From positions 1 through 64,000 of the forward strand of contig NZ_AQQX01000009.1 in NCBI RefSeq assembly GCF_000768315.1: a stretch of 64,000 nucleotides of DNA, written 5' to 3'. The notes under the pieces were generated by a model, which was not told where the DNA came from, did not search any database, and saw only the letters and a program-made list of their open reading frames with translations. The translations under genes were made by a program, and so were the position numbers. Of the stretch, positions 8,714 to 16,886 are shown piece after piece. The DNA comes from Pseudooceanicola atlanticus. GTDB lineage: Bacteria; Pseudomonadota; Alphaproteobacteria; Rhodobacterales; Rhodobacteraceae. Every line of letters starts with the position of its first letter. Within the stretch, counting starts at the first letter, position 1.

Positions 8714-11700
8714 TCAGAAGATAAGGATATCTGCCGCGATGACCGATGCATTCTGTTCGAATGTTGCCACCAGTTCCTGCTCAGCGGCACCGGAACCATC
8801 AACATCGAACCACAAACGACCAGATGCCTGATCGAATATGAACCGATCATCCGCATCTGCCGCAGCGGTGCCGGAGGCGAACGCCGTCGCGGCAAGTGTC
8901 CCCGCAGAAACACCACCAAGGATGGAGCCCTTAAACTTCAGAATATCGCCTTCGTTCGCAGTATTCACATTGAAGTCGATGATCCGGTCAACGTTATCGA
9001 CACCAAGGGCCCGGTCAAAGACGAAGGTGTCCGCGCCGGCCTGCCCTTTCAGCGTGTCACGGCCTTCGCGGCCGACGATCGTGTTATCGTACGGCGTCCC
9101 GACGATAGTGTTGTCCAGCCCATTGCCGATGCCGTTGAAATTGACCGGCGTTCCAGCCTTTGACAGCACATTCTGCATATAGAGACGTTCAACATGCGCG
9201 CCGAGAGCGAAGCTACCATACGCTTTCACCGTATCCACGCCCTCACCGAATTCCTCGACAGCCGTGTCGCCAGGCGCCCGCAGGAGGTAAGTATCGTTAC
9301 CTTCCCCACCGATCAGAGTGTCATTGTTCTTGCCGCCATCCAGGATATTGTCACCGTCGTTGCCCTTGATGACGTTTTGCAAACCGTTCCCGGCCCCGAT
9401 CCGGGCGTTGCCAGTAAGTTCCAAATCCTCGATGTGCTTCCGCCCCATGCGGAAATCGACAGACGAAATCACGGTGTCATGGCCGGCCCAGCTGCGGCTT
9501 TCCGCGACCCGATCTGCGGCATTATCGACATATATCACGTCAGACCCCGGGCCACCGATCAACAGGTCGGCGCCTGGCCCACCATAGAGCGAGTCGTCGC
9601 CGGCACCGCCATTCAACGTATCGTCCCCAGCCTCGCCAAGCAGCCGCTCATCGTTAGACGTACCGGTGAAGCTGTTGTCGGCTCCATCGCCAAAGAACGT
9701 TGTTGCGGGGTCGTAGTCGGCCTGGAGGACAAGGCTGTACCGTCCGTTCCATGCATAGCTTGACGTCGTGAAGATATCGAAATCACCCTCTGCCGTAAAA
9801 GCAAGTTCGACGCTGCCGTCAGAGCCGAGGTCAAGCTCGGTGAAGCCGGTGTCGCGATCCCGATTCAGTGTGAAGACGGCCGATCCGACGGGTGAGGACA
9901 GGATATCGTAGATGACGACGGTCTCGAGCCGCTCCATGTCAACAATCCGATCCCCTTCCAGTTCGTAGCTCTGGCCCGCCACCGTGTCCTCACCGGCGCC
10001 CAGGAAGATAAGGTCGGCATCTGCTCCACCCTCGACCCGGTCATCGCCGTCGCCGGCGTCGATCCTGTCATTGCCCGCATCACCGAACAGCGTATCGTTG
10101 CCTGCCATGCCGTTGATCGTGTCGTCGCCATGTTTGCCGACAAACCGGTTGGCGAACTGGTTTCCAACCAACACATCGTTGCCAAAGTTGTTGCCGACCA
10201 CGTATTCGACGTTCGCCAGGGTATGTGTGAAAGCTGCACCGTACCAAACGCCGGTTGCCAAACCGGTGGTCAGGTTGACATTAACTCCTCCTTCGACGCC
10301 GCCGCGGTCATAGCGGACTCGGTCGAAGCCACCGGCGCCGTCGATCGTGTCGTCACCGCCGCGAGAGATGAAGCTTTCGTCCTGCGTGCTCCCGGTCATC
10401 TGGTCAGCCTGGCGGGTACCACGCAATTCGAACCCGCGGGAGGAGTTGTTGAATATGGTATCGATGCCGTAAATGCCCTTGTCGACCCATCCGTTCTCAA
10501 GATCCGCCGTGATGCCGACATCAAGTGGATGGTAGGTGATCCGCAGCCCTGCATCATCGGAATAGGTAGAAGAGATATTGTACGTGTCGTTGCCGCTATA
10601 GCCTTGCAATTGCAGGTAATAATACTGCCCCGCCGGCACATTCCCCAACTCAACGTTGAAAGTATCGTTGCCGCCCCATGTGCCGCTGATCCCAAGGCCG
10701 TCGCCCCGAAGCGCGTAGATGGAATTTAGGATCGTTGTGGTCCCGAGCGCACCTTTGTCGACGCTTGCGGTTCCGTTGCTGCTGTTGACGTCAACGACGA
10801 CCGAGGTCCCCGAAAGATCACTGAAGCCCACAAAGCCGAAGGCAACGGCGGACTGGTACGCCTGAAAATCGATCGTGTCCTGGCCAGCGCCGGAATACAG
10901 ATCATCCCAATAGTAATCTGCGGTATTTCCCGGGCTTAGGAAGTCGTCGCCGCTGCCACCATAGATGACATCGATCCAATCACCACCGACGAGGGAGTCA
11001 TCACCAAGATTGCCGATCAGGGTGTCTTCGCCCCCCATACCGCGGATCGTATCGTTGCCGCCCAGACCATTGAGCACGTCATCCGCGGAGGTCCCGGTCA
11101 GGCTGTCATCGGCCTGCGTCGGGGTCGTTGAAACCGAACCACCGTTGTTTTGATCGGCAGCCAAAAGATCCGCCAGGTTGAAAGTGCCATCGGTAAAACG
11201 GATCTGCTCGAAATTACGCAGGTACCCGATCAAGCCGCTGCCATCACTATTGACGATAGTTACATTGTCGGCCGTACCAGACAATGTGGTGGCCGAATTG
11301 AAGAAGCTCGAGCTGATCCCTCGCGCCGGGTTGCCGAATTCATCCTCATGCCAGGCCCGGTGTAACTCGAGGCGGTCGGAGCCGCCTGCCCCATCCAAAT
11401 CGAAGACCGCTGGAAGTTCCGCGAACTTGATACGGTTATTACCGTCGTCGCCGGTCATGATCACGTCGCCGGTAAAGCCCGTCGTGACCCTCTCGATCTC
11501 GGAGGCCAGAGCAGTCCAGTAGATCGACGCGCCCGCGGTGGTGTCGGATTGACCGTTTACCCGGATCATTCCGAGCCCTTGCAGAAACTCGATGTTGAGA
11601 GCCTGCGAGGGCATGGGATCGAACGCCATGGGATAAATTGTCAGATCGTCATAGCCTTCACCGCCGACAATCGTGGCATCCCCCCAGCCGAATTCAATCA

Positions 11701-12349
11701 CGTCATCACCACTGCCACCGGACAGGAAGTCGTCGCCGCCTCGGCTTACAATAGCGTCAAATCCGGCACCGCCCTCCAGGCTGTCGGCTTCAGGCGTGCC
11801 GATGATCACGTCATCTTCATCGAGAGAGACGCCAGGAATGGCAGGAACGCTGATTTCTTGGCCCGCAGCAAAAGGATGCCCCGCAGGAACATCGTAATTG
11901 GCCTGGATTTGCGCGTCGAAAGCTTCGAAATCGGCCACCGAGTTGAGGGTCGGCAGCGGATCTCCCCCCAACGTGACAACGAAAGTCTGGTTTTCCGCTT
12001 CCGCTGCTCCGGTTTCGAGAAGAAACACGGATAAAACTACGGTCGACCTCAGGCTCCCGCCATCGTCCAGCCATTCAAGAATGCTGATCGACGCGTCATC
12101 AACGACATCATCCCAATAAAACGTCCCATCGAACCCGAAGTTGTAGATATCGATCCCATCATCGACGAGCGTGATAGAGCTGAGCGATCCCGGCTCGGGC
12201 GTCTCGCCGGGCTCGTTGGGTTCATATTCATACACGAAACTGTCGACGCCAGGCGCAGTAACCATGCTGACGGTACCCGGGCGGACAGCGACCAAATCCC
12301 GATTCTCGTCCGAGCCAAGAAACAAAGCTTGAAAACCATACGTGCTCAT
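8714..12349 (-). CDS. large RTX calcium-binding protein with uncharacterised head
   Basis: This is the longest of the cluster, 1211 residues, from an ATG with GAGGAA upstream. Residues 1 to about 185 form a non-repeated head with no signal peptide and no fold I can name. Several blocks of RTX nonapeptides follow (GGAGFDAIVSRGG, GLGGNDTIRGMGGEDTL, GMAGNDTLFGDAGNDRI, GGAGDDSLYGGPGADLL), separated by linkers of 60-150 residues such as ENGWVDKGIYGIDTIFNN. The last 300 residues are the common tail (WAGHDTVISSVDF, GREGRDTLKGQAG, RFIFDQASGRLWFDVDG, ending ILIF). The multi-block layout suggests several calcium-folded beta-rolls in an extended surface or released protein. There is no protease HExxH motif or lipase GxSxG context I would trust, so no activity is assigned. 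Confidence 0.85.
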   Translation of the reverse strand: MSTYGFQALFLGSDENRDLVAVRPGTVSMVTAPGVDSFVYEYEPNEPGETPEPGSLSSITLVDDGIDIYNFGFDGTFYWDDVVDDASISILEWLDDGGSLRSTVVLSVFLLETGAAEAENQTFVVTLGGDPLPTLNSVADFEAFDAQIQANYDVPAGHPFAAGQEISVPAIPGVSLDEDDVIIGTPEADSLEGGAGFDAIVSRGGDDFLSGGSGDDVIEFGWGDATIVGGEGYDDLTIYPMAFDPMPSQALNIEFLQGLGMIRVNGQSDTTAGASIYWTALASEIERVTTGFTGDVIMTGDDGNNRIKFAELPAVFDLDGAGGSDRLELHRAWHEDEFGNPARGISSSFFNSATTLSGTADNVTIVNSDGSGLIGYLRNFEQIRFTDGTFNLADLLAADQNNGGSVSTTPTQADDSLTGTSADDVLNGLGGNDTIRGMGGEDTLIGNLGDDSLVGGDWIDVIYGGSGDDFLSPGNTADYYWDDLYSGAGQDTIDFQAYQSAVAFGFVGFSDLSGTSVVVDVNSSNGTASVDKGALGTTTILNSIYALRGDGLGISGTWGGNDTFNVELGNVPAGQYYYLQLQGYSGNDTYNISSTYSDDAGLRITYHPLDVGITADLENGWVDKGIYGIDTIFNNSSRGFELRGTRQADQMTGSTQDESFISRGGDDTIDGAGGFDRVRYDRGGVEGGVNVNLTTGLATGVWYGAAFTHTLANVEYVVGNNFGNDVLVGNQFANRFVGKHGDDTINGMAGNDTLFGDAGNDRIDAGDGDDRVEGGADADLIFLGAGEDTVAGQSYELEGDRIVDMERLETVVIYDILSSPVGSAVFTLNRDRDTGFTELDLGSDGSVELAFTAEGDFDIFTTSSYAWNGRYSLVLQADYDPATTFFGDGADNSFTGTSNDERLLGEAGDDTLNGGAGDDSLYGGPGADLLIGGPGSDVIYVDNAADRVAESRSWAGHDTVISSVDFRMGRKHIEDLELTGNARIGAGNGLQNVIKGNDGDNILDGGKNNDTLIGGEGNDTYLLRAPGDTAVEEFGEGVDTVKAYGSFALGAHVERLYMQNVLSKAGTPVNFNGIGNGLDNTIVGTPYDNTIVGREGRDTLKGQAGADTFVFDRALGVDNVDRIIDFNVNTANEGDILKFKGSILGGVSAGTLAATAFASGTAAADADDRFIFDQASGRLWFDVDGSGAAEQELVATFEQNASVIAADILIF

Positions 12350-12967
12350 GTCGAATTCCTCAAAGTATTGCAGCGGTCGAAACCGATCTTCACTTTCCCA
12401 AAAGCCAGCGTGATTGCCACCAAATCCCGGTGCCAGAATTACCCAAAACGCCAGTCACAGACGCGTGGTCGCCAGTGCGACACCAGGCGAACAACAGACT
12501 TCTTTTGCCCGCTTTTCCCCGACGAAACAAGAATTTCGTACCCTTGAAAAAGCGACTGACATGAACAGTTGGAAGGCTGCGACAAGTACTCGTGTCCAAC
12601 TGAGAAAGGCTCTCGAAGCCTGGCGGGGCATAGCGACGCGGAGTCTGTTTTAGCCGGATACTCAGCCAAGAAATGCGGGCTCTCAACGTCTTTCACCCGT
12701 GCCACCAAGTGAACCGACCTACGCATACGAATCGTGCAAGTAGCAAGAAGTGGTAGATGGGCCCGAAGCTGAAACAGCCGTTGGGTCGGAAGTTGGACGC
12801 GGAACCGACCAATGCTCCACGGTTTCCGCCGCAAGCCTCGATCGCTATTTGCGCAAATGCACAATTATTAACCACGCCCTCCCGACCTACTCCCGAGCAC
12901 CCGGACCCAGGGTTGCCGCATCGCCGGAATTCCCCGCTAGTGGATCGGCGGAAGGGGGACACTGCGC
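12350..12967. other. 618-bp stretch without recognisable gene; composition boundary
   Basis: I find no convincing coding region. Short frames exist on both strands, but they lack ribosome sites and family motifs. The stretch contains an 8-bp inverted repeat (CAGTTGGA 12566-12573, TCCAACTG 12595-12602). It also has a 12-bp perfect palindrome at 12847-12858 next to AT-rich DNA upstream of the amino-acid transporter. The RTX side is poorer in GC than the genes to the right, so this may be the edge of an acquired segment. Confidence 0.5.
12847..12858. promoter_or_regulatory. palindrome upstream of amino-acid ABC operon
   Basis: ATTTGCGCAAAT is a perfect 12-bp palindrome followed by an AT-rich run (ACAATTATTAACC), about 110 bp before the first transporter start. 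This is compatible with an operator, but no regulator family is indicated. Confidence 0.3.
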
Positions 12968-13645
12968 TTGGAACTTCGCTTTTTCGAGATCTACCGGAAC
13001 CCGGAATACCTGTGGCTGCTGGCCGAAGGGGTCGGGTTCAGCGCCGCGCTGACACTGGCCGGCGCCGTTCTGGGGTTCATCCTCGCCTGCGGACTGGCCG
13101 TGGCACGGCACGAACAGATCCCCGTCCTGCGCTGGATCGCCGCCGCCTATGTCGACTTCATCCGCAACACGCCGCTGATCGTGCAGCTGTTCTTCGTGGC
13201 CTTCGGTCTGCCGCAACTGCTGGGCTATGTCTGGCCGTTCTGGGCCCATGCGGTGCTGGCGCTGACGCTGAACTTCTCGGCCTATTTCGCGGAAATCCTG
13301 CGCGCCGGGTTCCAGACCGTCAGCGAAGGCCAGCATGACGCGGCCAAGGCGCTTGGCATCGGGCGATTCACCCGGTTCTTCAAGATCGTGATGCCGCAAT
13401 CGGTGGCGCAGATGTTCGCCTCGCTGAATTCGCAGTTCATCTTCCTGTTCCTGACCACAGGCGTGATCTCAGAGATCGGGGTGCGCGACCTGACCTTTGC
13501 CGGTCTCTATATCGACAGCCGGACCTTCCGCTCCTTCGAGGTCTTCATCACCCTGACGATCCTCTACATCCTGATCTCGCTGGCCTTCAAAGCGATGATG
13601 AGCCTGGTCGAGGCCCGCGCCTTCCGCTGGAAGACCGCACGATGA
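12968..13645 (+). CDS. polar amino-acid ABC transporter permease (HisM/GlnP family)
   Basis: This is an inner-membrane permease of 225 residues. The start is a TTG with GAAGGGGGA about 8 nt upstream; no ATG fits the conserved N-terminus. It has hydrophobic segments near residues 18-42, 60-85, 88-105 and 185-210. The family signature region reads FIRNTPLIVQLFF (residues 59-71), and the EAA-like cytoplasmic loop with EGQHDAAKALGIGRFTRF (about 117-134) would contact an ATPase. It overlaps the next permease by ATGA, so translation is probably coupled. Known members import polar or charged amino acids with a partner permease, a binding protein and an ATPase. No ATPase gene accompanies this operon, so it must be supplied from elsewhere. 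Confidence 0.9.
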   Translation: MELRFFEIYRNPEYLWLLAEGVGFSAALTLAGAVLGFILACGLAVARHEQIPVLRWIAAAYVDFIRNTPLIVQLFFVAFGLPQLLGYVWPFWAHAVLALTLNFSAYFAEILRAGFQTVSEGQHDAAKALGIGRFTRFFKIVMPQSVAQMFASLNSQFIFLFLTTGVISEIGVRDLTFAGLYIDSRTFRSFEVFITLTILYILISLAFKAMMSLVEARAFRWKTAR

Positions 13646-14355
13646 GGGATCTGCTGATCGCGCTACTCGGAAAACCCGAGGGCATCATCCTGTTCCAGCT
13701 GCTCGAGGCGACGCAGTTCACGATCTACCTGTCGCTCATCGCCTTCCTGGGCGGCGGGATCGTGGGCGGGCTGATCACGCTGATGCGGATCACGCCCAGC
13801 AAGACCTCGAAGCGGCTGGCGGTCAGCTATATCTGGCTGTTCCAGTCCACGCCGCTGCTGATGATGCTGTTCCTGACCGGGCTTGGCCTGCCGCGCCTTC
13901 TGGGGGTCGACGTGAACCCATGGACGGCGGCGGTGATCTCGCTTGTCATCTATGCCTCGGCCTACCTGTCCGATGTCTGGCGCGGCGCGGTGGAAAGCGT
14001 GCCGACCGGCCAATGGGAGGGCGCGCGGTCCGTCGGGCTGGGCTTTCTGCCGACGCTGCGGCTGGTGATCCTGCCGCAGGCCTTCCGCATCGCGCTGGCC
14101 CCGACGGTCGGCTTCATGGTGCAGATCATCAAGGGCACCTCGCTGGCCTATATCATCGGCTTCCACGACCTCATGGCCATCGGCAAACGCTGGGCCAATG
14201 CCCCGGTCGACGGTTCCGAACCCTTCATCATCTTCCCGATCATGGCGCTGATCTACTTTGCGCTGTGCTACCCGCTGACCCTGTGGTCGCGCCACCTGGA
14301 GCGGCGACTGGGCAGCATCAACAAGAGAGAAAAGGTCGCCGTGGCGGCCGCATGA
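13642..14355 (+). CDS. polar amino-acid ABC transporter permease, second subunit
   Basis: A 237-residue inner-membrane protein with the same fold as the preceding gene. The motif WLFQSTPLLMMLFL lies at about residue 64, the EAA loop VPTGQWEGARSVGLGFLPT near residue 118, and further membrane spans at about 12-38, 88-105 and 190-215. The start codon overlaps the stop of the first permease (ATGA). Together the two would form the heterodimeric channel of a type I amino-acid importer. The 22-bp gap to the binding-protein gene contains GAGGAG, so all three genes are one operon. Confidence 0.9.
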   Translation: MRDLLIALLGKPEGIILFQLLEATQFTIYLSLIAFLGGGIVGGLITLMRITPSKTSKRLAVSYIWLFQSTPLLMMLFLTGLGLPRLLGVDVNPWTAAVISLVIYASAYLSDVWRGAVESVPTGQWEGARSVGLGFLPTLRLVILPQAFRIALAPTVGFMVQIIKGTSLAYIIGFHDLMAIGKRWANAPVDGSEPFIIFPIMALIYFALCYPLTLWSRHLERRLGSINKREKVAVAAA

Positions 14356-14377
14356 GACCCAACAGAGGAGACAAGAA

Positions 14378-15166
14378 ATGTTCAAATCCAAGTTGAAGAC
14401 CCTGGTCGCCGCGGCGGTCATGGCGCTGCCCTTCGCAGCCCCGGCCCAGGCTGACCTGTCCGACATCCTGGAGGCCGGCGTGGTCAAGATCGCCGTGCCC
14501 GAAAGCTTCCCGCCCTTCGGTGCGCTTGGCGCGGAAGGCGAACATGAGGGCTATGACGTCGACGTGGCCAAGCTGATCGCCGAAAACCTCGGGGTAGAGC
14601 TGGAACTGGTCCCCGTCGTGTCCAAGCAGCGGATTCCGTTCCTGGAAACCGACCGCGTCGACCTGGTCGTGTCGGTGATGGGTGCCAACCCGGAACGCGC
14701 GAAATCCATCTGGTTCTCGGCGGCCTATGCCCCGTTCTTCTCGGGGGCCTTCGCGACGGCGGACATGGATATCTCTTCGGCCGAGGACTTGGTCGGCATG
14801 AAGGTCGGCCTGACCGGCGGCACGCTGGAAGACCTGGAGCTGACCAAGATCGCGCCCGACGGGGTCGAGATCATCCGCTTCGGTGACAATGCCGCGACGC
14901 TGGCCGCCTACAGCTCGGGCCAGGTGGACGTTCTGGTGTCGGGCAACACCGCCGCCGCCGAGATCTCGGAAAAGAACCCCGATACGCCGCTCGAGACCAA
15001 GTTCATCCTCAAGGAAAGCCCCGCCTTCATCGGCGTGAAGAAGGGCAATTTCGACCTGCTGCAATGGGTCAACGTCTTCATCCTGCACAAGAAACTGGGC
15101 GGGGAGCTGGACGAGATCTCGGTCAAGTGGCTGGGTCAGCCGCTGCCGGCGCTGCCCACGTTCTGA
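14378..15166 (+). CDS. amino-acid ABC transporter substrate-binding protein (SBP family 3)
   Basis: A periplasmic binding protein of 262 residues. The Sec signal peptide (KSKLKTLVAAAVMALPFAA, cleavage likely after AQA at residue 25) is followed by the family 3 fold. It shows KIAVPESFPPFG near residue 36, EGYDVDVAKLIAENLGV at about 55, RVDLVVSVMGANPERA near 96 and VGLTGG at about 140. These segments line the amino-acid site in known members. The ligand cannot be read from sequence; the family binds polar, basic or acidic amino acids. It lies last in the operon, directly before a strong terminator. Confidence 0.9.
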   Translation: MFKSKLKTLVAAAVMALPFAAPAQADLSDILEAGVVKIAVPESFPPFGALGAEGEHEGYDVDVAKLIAENLGVELELVPVVSKQRIPFLETDRVDLVVSVMGANPERAKSIWFSAAYAPFFSGAFATADMDISSAEDLVGMKVGLTGGTLEDLELTKIAPDGVEIIRFGDNAATLAAYSSGQVDVLVSGNTAAAEISEKNPDTPLETKFILKESPAFIGVKKGNFDLLQWVNVFILHKKLGGELDEISVKWLGQPLPALPTF

Positions 15167-15187
15167 TCCCAACCATATCTCAACGAA

Positions 15188-15215
15188 AAGGCGCCCCGTC
15201 CGGGCGCCTTTTTTT
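15188..15215 (+). terminator. intrinsic terminator of amino-acid ABC operon
   Basis: A 9-bp perfect stem (AAGGCGCCC 15188-15196, GGGCGCCTT 15202-15210) with a 5-nt loop ends in a run of seven T, 22 bp after the stop codon. Confidence 0.9.
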
Positions 15216-15338
15216 GTTCCCACCCCGGTCCGGCCCGACCTGTCAGCGGTGTATCGGCGGGCTTGCCGCCCCGTGCATTGCGCTATGCCGCCGCCTGCTC
15301 TACCGAGGCCCGGAGGCTTTCATCCGGACGAATTCGAC

Positions 15339-16064
15339 ATGACGAGAGAGCGCTGGCGGGAAATTCGCGCCCTGATCGAACGGGACATCATGGACGGTGT
15401 GCTGGAACCCGGCGCCCGCCTGCCCACCGAACCGGAGCTGGCCACCCAGTACGAAGCCGGGCGTCACACGATCCGCCGCGCCATCGCCGAACTGGCCAAG
15501 GAAGGGCATCTGAGCGTCGAACAGGGCCGCGGGACCTTCGTCCAGCCCCGCCCGATGATCGACTACCCGATCGGCCGCCGCACCCGGCTGCGCCGCAACC
15601 TCGGCGCGCAGGGGATCGACGTCACAAGCGAACCCTTCGGCGCAGACCGGATCCCGGCAGAGGGGCGCGTGGCCCGGATGCTGAACCTGTCAGAGGGCAG
15701 CCCGGTCATCGCCTCGCGCCGCCTGTCCCATGCCGATGGCGTACCGGTCTCGTTCGGCACGCTCTACCACGACGCGGAGCGGTTTCCCGACATCGCGGAA
15801 CGGCGGATCGGGCTGGGATCGGTCAGTGCCGTCTACCGCTCCTACGGGATCGAGGATTACCTGCGCGGCCAGACCCAGATCCACGCCCGCCCCGCCCGCA
15901 GCGAAGAGGCGCGGCGCCTACGTCAGCACCCTGACATGCCGGTGCTGGTGGTGCGCGCGCTGGACCGGGAACTGGACGGCACGCCCCTGGCCTATGGTCA
16001 GGTCATCTGGTCCGCCGCCCGTGTCCGGTTCAGCATCAATATCGACGACGAGGATGCGGGCTGA
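15339..16064 (+). CDS. phnF: GntR/HutC-family regulator, PhnF-like
   Basis: A cytoplasmic DNA-binding regulator of 241 residues. Residues 1-70 form the GntR winged helix (REIRALIERDIMDG, LPTEPELATQYEAGRHTIRRA, GRGTFV). Residues 95-235 form the UTRA ligand-binding domain (VIASRRLSHADGVPVSFG, LDGTPLAYGQVIW). I chose the ATG at 15339 because the winged helix starts immediately; the frame is open 90 bp further upstream, but that part has no family similarity. Its stop is 3 bp from the stop of the opposing phn operon, which supports the PhnF assignment. In E. coli and others PhnF-type proteins repress phosphonate genes. The effector and operator are not visible here. Confidence 0.8.
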   Translation: MTRERWREIRALIERDIMDGVLEPGARLPTEPELATQYEAGRHTIRRAIAELAKEGHLSVEQGRGTFVQPRPMIDYPIGRRTRLRRNLGAQGIDVTSEPFGADRIPAEGRVARMLNLSEGSPVIASRRLSHADGVPVSFGTLYHDAERFPDIAERRIGLGSVSAVYRSYGIEDYLRGQTQIHARPARSEEARRLRQHPDMPVLVVRALDRELDGTPLAYGQVIWSAARVRFSINIDDEDAG

Positions 16065-16067
16065 GGC

Positions 16068-16886
16068 TCAGACCGCCAGCCCCCGGTCGCGCAGATAGGC
16101 AAAGCCCGCGGGGATGTGCGTGGCATCGCGCAGCTCCAGCACCAGGTGGGGCGGCGCCTCGCATTCGGCGATCGCGCGGAAGACGGCGCTCCATTCGATC
16201 TCTCCCTCGCCCGGGGCCCAGTGGCGATCCGCGTGGCCGTCGACATCCTGCAGATGCACATGGGCCAGCTGCGCCCCGGCATCGCGCACGAAATCCTCGA
16301 CCGGTGGCGCGCCGGACATGCGCCGCGCCAGCTGGGCGTGGCCGGTGTCGATCGACAGCGCCATCGCGTCAGAACCGAAGCTGTCCACCATCGCCCGTCG
16401 CGTTTCGGGGCGCACGTCCTGTATGTTCTCGATGACCAGGGTGATCCCCAGTTCCTCCGCCCGGCGCAGCACGGGTCCCAGCACGTCGTGGATGCGGGCC
16501 AGCTTGGTTTCGGCATAGCCCGGATAGCTGTGCAGGTTGTTCTGATACCAGAGCGTGTAGGGCGAATGGACCACCATCTTGCGCGCGCCGATCCGGTCGG
16601 CGACCTCGAGAGCGGATAGGAACCGCGCGGTGATGACCGGCCGCAACTCCGGGTCCTTGTTGTCGATGTCCAGCCCTTCGAAGGGGCCGTGAATGCTCAG
16701 CTTTCCACGGAACCCGTCCAGCGCTTGCCGGGCCCGTTCGATCAGGACGTCGCGGTCGGTGGTCAGGGCGGCATGGGATAGGAAATCCTGCAATTCCAGG
16801 TCCCTGTCGGCCTCGAATATCCAATCGCGATGGTCCGGCAACGTGTCGAGCGTCAGACAGGCCCCGATCTTGAGTCGCGTCATCAT
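16068..16886 (-). CDS. sugar phosphate isomerase/epimerase (xylose isomerase-like TIM barrel)
   Basis: A soluble 272-residue protein of the AP-endonuclease-2/xylose-isomerase-like TIM-barrel family. Family strand ends carrying metal ligands are visible: LSIHGPFEG (about residue 62), MVVHSPYT (about 104), LVIENIQD (about 148), SIDTGHAQL (about 179), HVHLQDVDGHADRHW (about 209) and LVLELRD (about 247). The ATG overlaps the phnM stop (ATGA), so it is the last gene of the phn operon. Relatives act as isomerases, epimerases or endonucleases on phosphorylated or free sugars. In this context it may act on a ribose phosphate released from phosphonate breakdown, but that is inference and no exact substrate is supported. 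Confidence 0.82.
   Translation of the reverse strand: MMTRLKIGACLTLDTLPDHRDWIFEADRDLELQDFLSHAALTTDRDVLIERARQALDGFRGKLSIHGPFEGLDIDNKDPELRPVITARFLSALEVADRIGARKMVVHSPYTLWYQNNLHSYPGYAETKLARIHDVLGPVLRRAEELGITLVIENIQDVRPETRRAMVDSFGSDAMALSIDTGHAQLARRMSGAPPVEDFVRDAGAQLAHVHLQDVDGHADRHWAPGEGEIEWSAVFRAIAECEAPPHLVLELRDATHIPAGFAYLRDRGLAV

Noticed and set aside
8714-12349. Protease or lipase activity in the large RTX protein
   Set aside because: No HExxH zinc motif or convincing GxSxG lipase context is visible in its head or linkers.
12439-12864. Possible small gene upstream of the RTX/ABC boundary
   Set aside because: No ribosome site, no conserved motif, and overlapping frames of similar length on both strands.
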